Shown here: positions 40,141-49,286 of the stretch, one piece after another
How the letters are laid out: the number at the start of each line of letters is the position of its first letter
How positions within the stretch are numbered: the stretch's first letter is position 1
Source: M55B112 sp040880545
GTDB taxonomy: Bacteria; Bacteroidota; Bacteroidia; Bacteroidales; GCA-2748055
Length of the DNA: 64,000 nucleotides
Reading direction: 5' to 3'
Assembly: GCA_040880545.1 (NCBI GenBank)
Contig: JBBDIE010000177.1
Span: forward strand, 1-64,000
The notes under the pieces: model-generated
What the model was told of the DNA's origin: nothing
The model's database searches: none
Seen by the model: the letters and a program-made list of their open reading frames with translations, nothing else
Made by a program: the position numbers and the translations under genes

Positions 40141-41478
40141 TTATCCTTTTCTTGACATGTTGGAGAGTGCCTGGCTCATGCCCCTGCCTTTACCTGAACT
40201 CATCATGCGCATCATCTTGCGTGTTTCACTGAACTGCTTTACCAGCCTGTTAATTTCAGAGACTGTGGTTCCGCTTCCATCGGCTATTCTTGCACGTCTG
40301 CTTCCATTGAGCATTTTTGGATCCGTACGCTCCTCAGGCGTCATGGAGTTAATGATTGCTTCAATCCCCTTGAATGCATCATCATCAATATCGAGATTTT
40401 TAATGGCTTTCCCCATTCCAGGCACCATCGACATCAGGTCCTTCACATTACCCATCTTTTTGATCTGTTGAATTTGCGCCATGAAATCATTCAGATCAAA
40501 TGTATTTTTCGCCAGCTTCTTCTGCATTTTCCTGGCCTCATCCACATCATACTGTTCCTGCGCTTTCTCAACCAGGGAAACAATATCACCCATACCCAGT
40601 ATCCTGTCGGCCATTCTTGACGGATGAAACAGATCCAGTGCATCCATTTTCTCTCCGGTTCCGATGAATTTAATGGGCTTATTGACTACCGATTTTATGG
40701 AAAGTGCTGCACCTCCTCGTGTGTCACCATCGAGCTTTGTGAGTACCACACCATTGAAATCCAGCCGGTTATTAAATTCGAGGGCAGTATTAACTGCATC
40801 CTGACCGGTCATGGAGTCAACCACAAACAGTATCTCATGGGGATTTACGGCATCTTTGATTGCCTTTATCTCCTTCATCATCTCCTCGTCAATAGCCAAT
40901 CGTCCGGCTGTATCGATGATCACTGAACTGATGCCCGCTTCCCTCGCTGCTTTGATGGCTGCCTTGGCAATCTTCACCGGGTTTTTATTCTCCACTTCAC
41001 TGAATACTTCAACACCGGTCTGTTCTCCAAGAACTTTCAATTGCTCAATCGCTGCAGGCCTGTAAACGTCACATGCAACCAGCATCGGATTTAGCCCTTT
41101 CTTAGTTTTCAGGTAATTGGCCAGTTTGGCAGAAAATGTAGTTTTACCCGAACCCTGTAAACCTGCTATCAGGATCACATTGGGCTTCCCCTGGGTTTCG
41201 ATTGAGGCACTTTCGGTCCCCATTAATTCAGCCAGCCTGTCATGGACAATCTTAACCATCATCTGGTTCGGCTTGATCGAAGTAAGTATCTTCTGGCCAA
41301 GTGCCTGCTCTTTCACCTCATCGGTAAATTGTTTGGCAATCTTAAAATTCACATCTGCATCAAGCAAAGCTCTTCGTACATCCTTGAGCGTCTCTGCAAC
41401 ATTGACTTCCGTGATTCTACCTTCTCCCTTTAACAGCTTAAAGGACTGTTCTAATCTATCTGATAAACTTTCAAACAT
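40141..41478 (-). CDS. ffh: Signal recognition particle protein Ffh
   Basis: Ffh is the SRP54 GTPase that targets nascent membrane proteins. In 445 residues: N domain (1-95), G domain with [46 protein letters not shown] and GTGEKMDAL, and a Met-rich M domain ending [20 protein letters not shown] that binds SRP RNA and signal peptides. It heads ffh-folD. A TACTTTTG -7 box lies on the minus strand at 41499-41506. Confidence 0.97.
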   Translation of the reverse strand: MFESLSDRLEQSFKLLKGEGRITEVNVAETLKDVRRALLDADVNFKIAKQFTDEVKEQALGQKILTSIKPNQMMVKIVHDRLAELMGTESASIETQGKPNVILIAGLQGSGKTTFSAKLANYLKTKKGLNPMLVACDVYRPAAIEQLKVLGEQTGVEVFSEVENKNPVKIAKAAIKAAREAGISSVIIDTAGRLAIDEEMMKEIKAIKDAVNPHEILFVVDSMTGQDAVNTALEFNNRLDFNGVVLTKLDGDTRGGAALSIKSVVNKPIKFIGTGEKMDALDLFHPSRMADRILGMGDIVSLVEKAQEQYDVDEARKMQKKLAKNTFDLNDFMAQIQQIKKMGNVKDLMSMVPGMGKAIKNLDIDDDAFKGIEAIINSMTPEERTDPKMLNGSRRARIADGSGTTVSEINRLVKQFSETRKMMRMMSSGKGRGMSQALSNMSRKG

Positions 41479-41498
41479 AGCTCCTCAATTTTCAGCCA

Positions 41499-41506
41499 CA
41501 AAAGTA
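41499..41506 (-). promoter_or_regulatory. -7 box of the ffh-folD promoter
   Basis: TACTTTTG on the minus strand, 21 bases before the ffh ATG; no convincing -33 box at the usual spacing. Confidence 0.4.
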
Positions 41507-41654
41507 TAGAAAATTAACATAAGATTAAAACGGTATATCTGTCAGTTACCTGTACCATACGAAATATGTTGCCAATGAATATTTGTTATTTATTTATGGT
41601 ACCAGAAAGACATCATGGACAAAGCACAATTGTACAACTTTTATATAATACCAT

Positions 41655-41689
41655 AAAAAAGCGGCTTCATGGAATCCCCATGAAGCCGC
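41655..41689 (-). terminator. Intrinsic terminator after the LVIVD lipoprotein gene
   Basis: GCGGCTTCATGG (41661-41672) and CCATGAAGCCGC (41678-41689) form a 12-bp stem. On the minus strand it is followed by six T. Confidence 0.85.
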
Positions 41690-41850
41690 CTGATAGTTAG
41701 TAGTTAGTAAAGAGTCTGTCATTAAAGTAGCGTGTCTGGATCAGAATGTTCATTTGCAAAGCATAATGCAAAACCGAGTGCAACGAGCTCACGAATACCG
41801 ATGAAAATAAACTTTCATGAGTATATCGGACATGAAGGACAGACACTGGT
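41690..41850. repeat. Gap between terminator and LVIVD gene with an imperfect inverted repeat
   Basis: AGAGTCTGTC (41711-41720) and GACAGACACT (41838-41847) are 9-of-10 inverted copies bounding about 137 bp of non-coding sequence next to the LVIVD stop codon, preceded by a tandem TAGTTAG. It may be a degenerate small mobile element, or chance. Confidence 0.3.
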
Positions 41851-43140
41851 CTAGTCCGAATCGGACACCGGTATACTGCCTATCTGATGGATATCATTGA
41901 TATCGCTGTAATCATAAATGTAGAATCCGCTGTCACCTATGGTAAAGAGGAAATTGTTTACCGGAATTACATCTGTCGCTCTGATATCTGTAAACTCAGA
42001 AAGTTTGTTACTGGTAATCGTCATTGGGTCAGTGGCATCGTAAACCACCAATCCGTTGTCTCCCTGGCAAATAAATAAAATGTTGTCTGCAATTCCGAGT
42101 CCATAGGGTTCATTCATTCCATAAGATGCTATTAATTGGGGATGGTACTTGTCGGAGACATTGATTACTTCCAGCAGATCAGCGGTACCTCCGCACATAT
42201 TTCCTGAACGCAAGGTAACATATGCCAGATTACCGCTTACAACCACGGGGTCGCAACTGGTAATATGACTATACACCGACGTGGTAAACGGACTTTTGGG
42301 ATCCTGGAGACTTAGAATATACAATCCGTTGGTTGCTCCCAGGTACATGTAACCTTCATAGATAAACATAGTTTCAAGTCCCCAGCCCACATACTTTTCA
42401 TAGATCAATTCCGGTGATTCGGTATCACTGATATCCAACACTTTCAGTTGATATGTTTCCTGAAGCATGTAGAGGTAATTATCATATGTAAGAAAACGGG
42501 CCATGGAACCGCCAATTCCATAGGCAGATCCGCCTGCACCTCCACCAACAGAAGATCCCATGTTGCTACGAAATGAATCTGAACTATATTCCCAAAAAAT
42601 GGGCCAGGGGTAAGGATTTTTCTGAATCTCCTGTGTGTGTTCCTTTACCTCCCAACCGGTTACAACACCTTCATCTTCATCTATAATGGCCAGGGGATAA
42701 TCAGAATCATAAGGGGGGAGGGTATATGCCAAAACATCTTCTATCCGCTTAACCTCTTTTGCTGCACCAGGATCTGAAATATCGATCATCACAAGGTCCG
42801 TATAACTGTCAAGATACAGTATACTGTCCTTGATTGCCATATCGATGTTACCCGGTACCGGAATGAAACCAATGGATTCAGGAGAGGATGGGTCGGTAAT
42901 GTCGATCACATGTACCCCCTCCATGAACTCATTGATAAAAATGTAATTGTCCTTAAAAAATATTTTTCCCGGTTTGGTTATGGCAGCCGGTTCCTCCACA
43001 CCGATCGATTTTCTAAGTTCATCATAGGAGAGGTATACAGGAACATTCGCGGTGAATGTTTGAAAAGTCCTATCCTCACATGATGAGACTGTTAATAGGA
43101 TCAGGGCCATGAGGACGGGGATGAATATTTTCGTTTTCAT
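41851..43140 (-). CDS. LVIVD-repeat lipoprotein
   Basis: A lipoprotein signal ends at Cys21 (LILLTVSSCED). The rest of 429 residues consists of LVIVD-type beta-propeller repeats, seen as GVHVIDITDPSSPESIG, LVMIDISDPGAAKEV, LKVLDISDTESPELI, LLEVINVSDKYHPQLI, LVVYDATDPM and FYIYDYSDINDIHQIG. Repeats of this kind build surface-exposed propellers of unknown ligand, common in Bacteroidota. It is a single gene with a strong terminator about 160 bases downstream and a divergent neighbour. Confidence 0.85.
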   Translation of the reverse strand: MKTKIFIPVLMALILLTVSSCEDRTFQTFTANVPVYLSYDELRKSIGVEEPAAITKPGKIFFKDNYIFINEFMEGVHVIDITDPSSPESIGFIPVPGNIDMAIKDSILYLDSYTDLVMIDISDPGAAKEVKRIEDVLAYTLPPYDSDYPLAIIDEDEGVVTGWEVKEHTQEIQKNPYPWPIFWEYSSDSFRSNMGSSVGGGAGGSAYGIGGSMARFLTYDNYLYMLQETYQLKVLDISDTESPELIYEKYVGWGLETMFIYEGYMYLGATNGLYILSLQDPKSPFTTSVYSHITSCDPVVVSGNLAYVTLRSGNMCGGTADLLEVINVSDKYHPQLIASYGMNEPYGLGIADNILFICQGDNGLVVYDATDPMTITSNKLSEFTDIRATDVIPVNNFLFTIGDSGFYIYDYSDINDIHQIGSIPVSDSD

Positions 43141-43181
43141 TTGTTGAATATTTCTAATAAAGATGCAGTATCCGGTTTGCA

Positions 43182-43201
43182 GGTTGCGTTCATACGCAAC
43201 C
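43182..43201. promoter_or_regulatory. Palindrome in the divergent LVIVD/outer-membrane gap
   Basis: GGTTGCGT-TCAT-ACGCAACC, a perfect 8-bp inverted repeat in the 118-bp gap between two divergent genes. It could be an operator shared by both. Confidence 0.4.
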
Positions 43202-43258
43202 CAATGAATATTATTTCCATCTTAGGGTAAATTCACTTAACCTGATAACCTGAAAATT

Positions 43259-43993
43259 ATGTTTAAAAGAGTATTTCTGACATGCATAGTCGCCCTGGTA
43301 ACAGCCACAATTATCAATGCGCAAAAAACCGACCAGGTGGTTTTAAAAAACGGATCCATTGTTCGGGGTAATATTGTTAAAATAGTTCCCGACGGCAATG
43401 TCACAATAGATGACCATGCTGGCAATACATGGGTTTTTCCCATGACCGACGTGGATAATATTACAGAAACCGATGAACCGGCCAACTATGGTGCATTAAC
43501 TATTCCGGGCGAATGGGTAAACATGAGTACCATTGGATTTTTGATCGGGTCACAAAACAGTGACTATATTGCACCATTCAGCATGCAGACATCGTTTGGA
43601 TACATGGCCGGCAACGGAGTCTATACCGGAGTTCTCCTGGGTATGGAATTTCTTAATATAAACTATATCCCAGTAATGGCCGACTTCCAGTATGCACTGG
43701 GACAAGGCGATGTGGTTCCTTTTCTGCTTGCGCGGGGAGGATATACCATTCCCACAAAATTCAACAAGGAATATTACAATACTAATATTGCTTACACAGG
43801 CGGATTTACTGGAGCCATTGGAATGGGACTGAAGATCACAAGCAGGGAGAATTTCGCCTGGGATGTGAGTGTTCTATACCGGTATATGCAAATTAATTAT
43901 AGCGAAACATACGACTGGCAGCCTTACGAAAGAATAATGAAAGACATATATAACAGGATTGAATTCCGGTTAGGTTTTTACCTGGGCATGTGA
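43259..43993 (+). CDS. Exported beta-rich protein of unknown function
   Basis: A signal peptide (about 1-21, ending TIINAQ) is followed by a short SH3-like strand region (VVLKNGSIVRGNIVKIVPDG) that resembles the small N-terminal module seen on many Bacteroidota outer-membrane proteins. A Tyr/Gly-rich part follows with amphipathic strands and an aromatic end (RIEFRLGFYLGM), as in small outer-membrane beta-barrels. No named family is recognised. It is divergent from the LVIVD lipoprotein. Confidence 0.65.
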   Translation: MFKRVFLTCIVALVTATIINAQKTDQVVLKNGSIVRGNIVKIVPDGNVTIDDHAGNTWVFPMTDVDNITETDEPANYGALTIPGEWVNMSTIGFLIGSQNSDYIAPFSMQTSFGYMAGNGVYTGVLLGMEFLNINYIPVMADFQYALGQGDVVPFLLARGGYTIPTKFNKEYYNTNIAYTGGFTGAIGMGLKITSRENFAWDVSVLYRYMQINYSETYDWQPYERIMKDIYNRIEFRLGFYLGM

Positions 43994-44026
43994 TAAAACC
44001 TGTTAATAACTACACTTCTCACTTTC

Positions 44027-44056
44027 TTGCATTTTCAACCAATCCTGCTAAATTTG
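44027..44056 (+). promoter_or_regulatory. Distal promoter of the TPR gene
   Basis: TTG (44027-44029), a 19-base spacer and TAAATTTG (44049-44056) fit the Bacteroidota promoter consensus. It would give a leader of about 130 bases. Confidence 0.6.
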
Positions 44057-44164
44057 TATAGATGGTTGATAAATAGTATTAAAGATTTTTCTTATTTGTA
44101 TTCCGTAACGGAAGCCGAAAAAGGAATAAAAACGCTTTCCAACCATATATTCATAGCTTTATTT

Positions 44165-44172
44165 TATCTTTG
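44165..44172 (+). promoter_or_regulatory. Proximal -7 box of the TPR gene
   Basis: TATCTTTG followed by C, 22 bases before the ATG, is an exact -7 element without a clear -33 partner. A second, nearer promoter is likely. Confidence 0.5.
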
Positions 44173-44194
44173 CAGATTCTAATGGTATTGATTG

Positions 44195-45604
44195 ATGAGT
44201 GAGAAAAATGAGCCGATTTTTGAGAATGAAGAGTTTCTGATTTTACTTCAGAAATATGAGAAGATGAGGAGCAGTGAGCATTCCACATTTTTTGATGTGG
44301 AGGAGTTCGAACAGATCATAGACTATTACCTTGATGAATTTCTGTATGACCAGGCTGCTGAAGCGGCCAGGCTGGGTTCTGTCCAGCATCCGGCATCTGT
44401 GGAGATCAAATACAAGGTGGTCCATGTTTACCTGGAACAGGGGATGGGAAAACAGGCCCTTGAAATGCTTGAATACATTCCCACCTGGGAACATTCTAAT
44501 TCTGAATTTTATTACCTGAAAGGAACAGCACAATGTCTTTCGGGAAAAATTCATGATGCTGAGAGAAGTTTCGACAAAGGACTTTCCATTTCCACTGAGG
44601 ATAATTTTGAAGCTTTACTGAATATTGCTATTGCATTTGAAAATGCCAGACAATACAGGCATGCCATCAAGTATTTGGAAATGGCACATGAAATCAGTCC
44701 GGAATATCTGTCTGTTATTTATGATCTGGGGTACTTCAATGAACGCATCGACAAATACAAGAAGAGTGTGGAGTATTACCAGGAATACCTTGACCAGGAT
44801 CCCTTTTCGGAGAATGTATGGTATAATCTGGGTGTGGCCTATTTTCAGTTGGAACTGCCATACAAAGCATTAGAGGCATACGAATACTCACTGGCCCTTA
44901 ACCCGGATTACGCTTCGGCCTATTTTAATAAGGCAAATACCTATAGTGGTCTTGGATTATATGAAAAAGCGATCGAAACGATATCAGAATTCCTGGAAAT
45001 TGAACCAGATAATGAACATGCCTTAATTTTCCTGGGTGACACCTATGAGCAGACCAATCAGTACAGTAAAGCATTGACTATCTATAAAAAAGTTATTGAG
45101 TTGGACAATACAGACAGTGAAGGCTGGTTTGGAGCCGGAATGGTGCATTACCAGCTGAATAATTATGATGAAGCAACTATTTACCTGCTCAAAGCCCTTG
45201 AATTTGATAACCAGAATACTGATTACTGGATCAACCTGGGATATGTGTATGAAGAGTCGGACCGCAAGGAAGAGGCAGTGAAGTGCTTCCGGCAGGTGGT
45301 GAAGATCGATAAAACGGATCACGAGGGTTGGCTCTTACTAAGCGGTGTACTGCTAAACCTCGACGCACTTGATGATGCCTTGATCGTTCTCAGACTGGCA
45401 ATTACAGAATTTCCTGAAAACGAAATGCTGGCTATCAAAATGGCAGAGTGTCAATATAAACTGGATAATTTCCGTCCCGGGTTGAAATTCCTTGCTCAGG
45501 CACTTGCGGTGGATGCTGACCTGCTTCCGGATTTTCTGGAAAAAATGGGGAAAAAGGTACTTGACAAACCAACGCTGGACCTCATTCGTAAATACAAAGT
45601 ATAG
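44195..45604 (+). CDS. Tetratricopeptide-repeat protein
   Basis: The 469-residue protein is built of about ten TPR units from residue 30 on, for example NVWYNLGVAYFQLELPYKAL, AYFNKANTYSGLGLYEKAIE, DYWINLGYVYEESDRKEEAV. There is no signal peptide or membrane segment, so it is a cytoplasmic protein-interaction scaffold whose partners are unknown. A TTG three bases upstream is also possible, but the ATG at 44195 is preferred. It converges on cobA across a 158-bp gap with a long inverted repeat. Confidence 0.88.
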   Translation: MSEKNEPIFENEEFLILLQKYEKMRSSEHSTFFDVEEFEQIIDYYLDEFLYDQAAEAARLGSVQHPASVEIKYKVVHVYLEQGMGKQALEMLEYIPTWEHSNSEFYYLKGTAQCLSGKIHDAERSFDKGLSISTEDNFEALLNIAIAFENARQYRHAIKYLEMAHEISPEYLSVIYDLGYFNERIDKYKKSVEYYQEYLDQDPFSENVWYNLGVAYFQLELPYKALEAYEYSLALNPDYASAYFNKANTYSGLGLYEKAIETISEFLEIEPDNEHALIFLGDTYEQTNQYSKALTIYKKVIELDNTDSEGWFGAGMVHYQLNNYDEATIYLLKALEFDNQNTDYWINLGYVYEESDRKEEAVKCFRQVVKIDKTDHEGWLLLSGVLLNLDALDDALIVLRLAITEFPENEMLAIKMAECQYKLDNFRPGLKFLAQALAVDADLLPDFLEKMGKKVLDKPTLDLIRKYKV

Positions 45605-45702
45605 AATTGCTTCACATCCCAGGTATATGGCAACATACCACAGGATTTAGTCTGAATCTCGGGAAGAAAACTCCTAATACATATTCTTGCATGCACTAGG
45701 TA

Positions 45703-45762
45703 GGTCTGCTGAAAAAGTCTATCATACTGATAATAAATATATTTCATGTTTTTCAGCAGACC
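45703..45762. repeat. 60-bp inverted repeat (MITE-like) between TPR gene and cobA
   Basis: GGTCTGCTGAAAAA (45703-45716) and TTTTTCAGCAGACC (45749-45762) are perfect 14-bp arms around 32 AT-rich bases, with further partly matching CTAGG outside. The A/T tracts point inward, unlike a terminator. The right arm ends exactly at the cobA stop codon. It looks like a miniature inverted-repeat element or the joined ends of a lost insertion sequence. Confidence 0.6.
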
Positions 45763-46938
45763 CTAGGTAAGAAGGTTTGCCTTATCGCTGATTACCCGGT
45801 GGGGTAAATGAATCCCCTGCCATTGATGGATGAACTGATATATTTCATCACGGTTAATTACTTCACTTACAATAATCAGTGCAGGGGTTAATATTTCCTG
45901 CCTGGTGCAGAAACAGGAAAGCGTACCGTTTTTTACAACCTGGCCGGGAAGTGAAACATTGCTGACAACAACAACTGGTGTCTCAGGATCTTTCCCCGAA
46001 CTGATCAGGATAGCGCATAGTTTATCCAGGTTGTGCGCACCCATATAGATCACCAGGGTGTCGGCCTCCGGAATCTTGACATTCTCGGTATTGTGCCCTG
46101 AAATAAAAGCAACCGAAGACGATATCGCCCGCATGGTCAGGGGTATCCCTGTGGCAGCAGAAACCGCAGATGCAGTAGTAACCCCGGGAATTACTTCCAC
46201 CCGTACAAACCGCTCCCGTAAATAGCGTATTTCTTCACCCAATCTGCCAAATATTGATGGATCTCCCCCCTTTAATCTTACTGTATTTTTACCTTCGGTT
46301 ACTGCATTGTACAACAGCTGGTTTATCTCTTCCTGCGATTTGGTGTGGTTGTCCTTACGCTTTCCGACACGTACTTTCCTGCAGGAAAAATTATCCAGAT
46401 AACTGCTGTCCAGCAAATCATCGTAAAAAATAATATCAGCATCCTGCAGCGCCCGCTCTCCTTTAATGGTCAGATATTCCGGATCTCCCGGCCCAAATCC
46501 CACAACAACCAGTTTTCCATAATTTTTCCGAATATCAAGATAACTGAGATCATGGTAAAGTATGCGGTCTCCGGTTCTGCCAATCACAACCACTTTATCA
46601 TCCAGCGGATTTATTGCGATTTTTTCCACTTCGAATTGTTTGGTATGTTCCAGTTCCGCCAGGATAAAAACAGTTAAACCCTCCGGTATCGGACAGGGGA
46701 GAGCATTGGCAGACAATACTGCAATATCGCCCTCTTTTTTTAATACCGCGTTGATGCTGTTCCTGACATCCGGCAACTGCTCCCTCGATTCATTCAACGC
46801 AACATTCCCGTTCAAATTCCTCATATTACCCGCTAATAACACCCTGAAATCAATATGGGAAAGATGACGTATAATTTCTGTTGTCAATTTTTTCGACAGT
46901 CTGCTATCCTCCGAAATAATAATTAATTTATCTGACAT
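45763..46938 (-). CDS. cobA: Uroporphyrinogen-III C-methyltransferase with HemC-like N-terminal region
   Basis: The C-terminal 245 residues are a complete SUMT that methylates uroporphyrinogen III twice to precorrin-2: VVVGFGPGDPEYLT (from 144), RLKGGDPSIFGRLGEE, VIPGVTTASA, LTMRAISSSVAFISGH and VIYMGAHNLD. The first 140 residues are extra. Part of them (NAVLKKEGDIAVLSANALPC, then PIPEGLTVFILAE) reads like a degenerate hydroxymethylbilane synthase domain, but the His-Ser-Leu-Lys-Asp core is lost. The gene is last in cysJ-cysI-met8-cobA and feeds siroheme to sulfite reductase. Confidence 0.88.
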   Translation of the reverse strand: MSDKLIIISEDSRLSKKLTTEIIRHLSHIDFRVLLAGNMRNLNGNVALNESREQLPDVRNSINAVLKKEGDIAVLSANALPCPIPEGLTVFILAELEHTKQFEVEKIAINPLDDKVVVIGRTGDRILYHDLSYLDIRKNYGKLVVVGFGPGDPEYLTIKGERALQDADIIFYDDLLDSSYLDNFSCRKVRVGKRKDNHTKSQEEINQLLYNAVTEGKNTVRLKGGDPSIFGRLGEEIRYLRERFVRVEVIPGVTTASAVSAATGIPLTMRAISSSVAFISGHNTENVKIPEADTLVIYMGAHNLDKLCAILISSGKDPETPVVVVSNVSLPGQVVKNGTLSCFCTRQEILTPALIIVSEVINRDEIYQFIHQWQGIHLPHRVISDKANLLT

Positions 46939-46999
46939 AACTTACTTATTAAAAATTAAACCTATTGCTGGGCAGGAAAACTTTTCTTCGTAATTATAA

Positions 47000-47470
47000 T
47001 CAGAGGCCTGCCGAACCATTATCTATCAGGTCTCTGATCCGGTTCCTCCACCTGATGGAACTGCGAACATCTTTCCCGTTGGAGCTTACTGCAACGGTCA
47101 TGTTGCCCTGTTTGTATATAGCAGGAGAGATAAAGTCACAAAGACCCGGGTTGTCAACTACATTCACTAAGATTCCTTTTTCATTGCAGTCATCTTTAAT
47201 CTGTTGATTGGTTATTTTAATATTGGTACAGGCATATACCAGGAACGATCCGTCCAGATCGCTTTTTTCGTATGCTTTGTATATTATGTGGTATGGGTAT
47301 TCCTTCACAACATCATCGGCTTCAATGGTTACTATAATAATCTTATCTGTAAACCGTTTCAGGGAGGTGATTTTCTCCAGGGCTACTTTTCCTCCGCCGA
47401 TAAGTAAAATTTGCTTATCTGTTATATCAATAGATACTGGTAAAAACATAAGGTTAAATTCAGATTTCAA
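47000..47470 (-). CDS. Precorrin-2 dehydrogenase / sirohydrochlorin ferrochelatase (Met8-like)
   Basis: It oxidises precorrin-2 to sirohydrochlorin and may insert iron to make siroheme. The 156-residue protein matches the CysG N-terminal half: FLPVSIDITDKQILLIGGGKVALEK (NAD-binding GGGKVA), VYACTNIKITNQQI, GILVNVVDNPGLCDFISPA and MTVAVSSNGKDVRSS. Translation may start at the ATG for residue 8 instead. It is 61 bases upstream of cobA and 55 bases after cysI; together with CobA it replaces the fused CysG of enterobacteria. Confidence 0.88.
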   Translation of the reverse strand: MKSEFNLMFLPVSIDITDKQILLIGGGKVALEKITSLKRFTDKIIIVTIEADDVVKEYPYHIIYKAYEKSDLDGSFLVYACTNIKITNQQIKDDCNEKGILVNVVDNPGLCDFISPAIYKQGNMTVAVSSNGKDVRSSIRWRNRIRDLIDNGSAGL

Positions 47471-47525
47471 ATATTAATAAATGGTAATGAACCGTGCTGG
47501 CAAAACAATTCTTGTCTCTGTAATA

Positions 47526-49286
47526 TCAGGCAGTAATTGGTATCTGGTCAGTTACATAGGCTTTTCTCCATGTAAAATCACCAAAGGTTTCCTGCTCCTT
47601 TCGCCCGGTTGCATAGGCTTTAAACAGAACTTCCAGTTCTTTGAGGATTTCCGGCTCTTTCAGCATCTCCTTATATAACCTGTTTAACCGCGATCCCTCC
47701 CTGTTACCACCCAGGTACATGTTATACACTCCAGGTGCTCTGCCTACAAAGGCGATTTCTGCATTGTAGGGCCGCGCGCAACCATTGGGGCAACCGGTCA
47801 TGCGAAGACTTATTTCATCCTTTTCAATCCCGTTGGCCAGGGTGATTTTGTCTATTTTATCGATCAGCCCGGGCAGATATCTTTCAGCTTCAGCAAATGC
47901 CAAAGGACAAGTATTCAGCGCCACACAAGCCAGTGAATACTTCCGTAATGCTGAATGATTGTCATTGGAGATTTCGTATTCTGATAGTATTGCATCAATA
48001 ATTGGTTTATTTTGATCAATTACATTTCCCAGGATCAGGTTCTGGTTTCCCGATAATCTGAAATCACATATCGCTTTCTCCGCAATCTTCCTGACACATG
48101 TCTTAAGCCTGAAGTTCGCTGTATCCCGAATTCTGCCGTTTTCAATGAACAGGCCAAAATGCCAGTTGCCTGCTGTATCTTTTCCCCAACCATATACATC
48201 CTGGTTTGATTTGAATGTATAAGGCTTTTCCGGAAGCAGCTTTATATTACTTCTGGTCTCCAGGGCATTGGTGAACCAGTCAATTCCTTTATTGTCAATG
48301 GTATATTTCAAACGGGCTATTTTCCTGTCTTCCCGGTTTCCGAAATCACGCTGGATCAGTACGACCGATTCTACTACTTTGGTAATATTTCCTGGTTCAA
48401 CAAAACCGATGATGGTTCCAAGTCTCGGATAGGTTCGTTCATCACCGATGGTATTTCCCATGCCTCCACCAACTGCTATATTGAATCCAGCCAGTTTACC
48501 ATTTTCTTCTATGGCAATCAGGCCAATATCATTGGTAAAAATGTCCGTATCATTAAAGGGAGGAATTACCAGGGCAATCTTGAATTTCCGGGGTAGATAA
48601 TGTTTGGTATATAGTGGCTCGGTTTCCGCTGCAGGTTCGCCACCTGCTACAAGTTGTTTGTCGAGCCATATTTCATGGTATGCAGGTGATTGTGGCGTAA
48701 GATGTCTGCTGATCTGATGTGTAATATCATTGACTTCCGCATGAATATCGGCGTTTAACGGATTGGGACTGCACATCACGTTTCTGTTAACATCTCCGCA
48801 GGCAGAGATGGTGTCAAGGAGTGAATCATTGATTTTTTTAATAGAATCTTTAAGATTCGCTTTTAGTATTCCATGAAACTGAAATGCCTGCCTGGTGGTG
48901 AGCTTAACTGTGCCGTTCCCGTATTCGTCGGAAATACGATCCATGGCCAACCACTGTTCTGAAGTTGAAATTCCTCCCGGAACCCGCACCCTTGCCATGA
49001 AGATAAAATAGGGTTCCAGCTTCTGTTGCTTGCGTTCCGATCCAAGTTCGCGATCAGTTTGCTGATAAATTCCATGGAATTTCAACAGCTGTGTATCGTC
49101 TTCGGCAACGGCACCTGTTATACGGTCAATCAAACTCTCATTAATCGTTCCCCGAAGGTAATTACTGTCGGCTTTGATCTTTTCTACCCCGACCGCTTTT
49201 TCGGGGTTATTTCTTATATCATCCAGTGTATTCATAACTATATAGGTTAATTGATTAGATATTTGCCCCGGTCTTTTAATAGACAT
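47526..49286 (-). CDS. cysI: Sulfite reductase hemoprotein subunit
   Basis: CysI reduces sulfite to sulfide with siroheme coupled to a 4Fe-4S cluster. Over 586 residues both ferredoxin-like halves are present; TTRQAFQFHGILK is the siroheme-binding signature, and the cluster ligands are CVALNTC (C-x5-C) with PLAFAEAERYLP and GCPNGC (C-x3-C). Arg and Lys residues for the siroheme carboxylates are conserved (MARVRVPGG, for example). It overlaps the end of cysJ by 11 bases, so the two subunits are translated together. Confidence 0.95.
   Translation of the reverse strand: MSIKRPGQISNQLTYIVMNTLDDIRNNPEKAVGVEKIKADSNYLRGTINESLIDRITGAVAEDDTQLLKFHGIYQQTDRELGSERKQQKLEPYFIFMARVRVPGGISTSEQWLAMDRISDEYGNGTVKLTTRQAFQFHGILKANLKDSIKKINDSLLDTISACGDVNRNVMCSPNPLNADIHAEVNDITHQISRHLTPQSPAYHEIWLDKQLVAGGEPAAETEPLYTKHYLPRKFKIALVIPPFNDTDIFTNDIGLIAIEENGKLAGFNIAVGGGMGNTIGDERTYPRLGTIIGFVEPGNITKVVESVVLIQRDFGNREDRKIARLKYTIDNKGIDWFTNALETRSNIKLLPEKPYTFKSNQDVYGWGKDTAGNWHFGLFIENGRIRDTANFRLKTCVRKIAEKAICDFRLSGNQNLILGNVIDQNKPIIDAILSEYEISNDNHSALRKYSLACVALNTCPLAFAEAERYLPGLIDKIDKITLANGIEKDEISLRMTGCPNGCARPYNAEIAFVGRAPGVYNMYLGGNREGSRLNRLYKEMLKEPEILKELEVLFKAYATGRKEQETFGDFTWRKAYVTDQIPITA

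Noticed and set aside
45703..45762. Bidirectional terminator between the TPR gene and cobA
   Set aside because: The T-run is inside the hairpin loop side, not after the stem, and the loop is 32 bases long.
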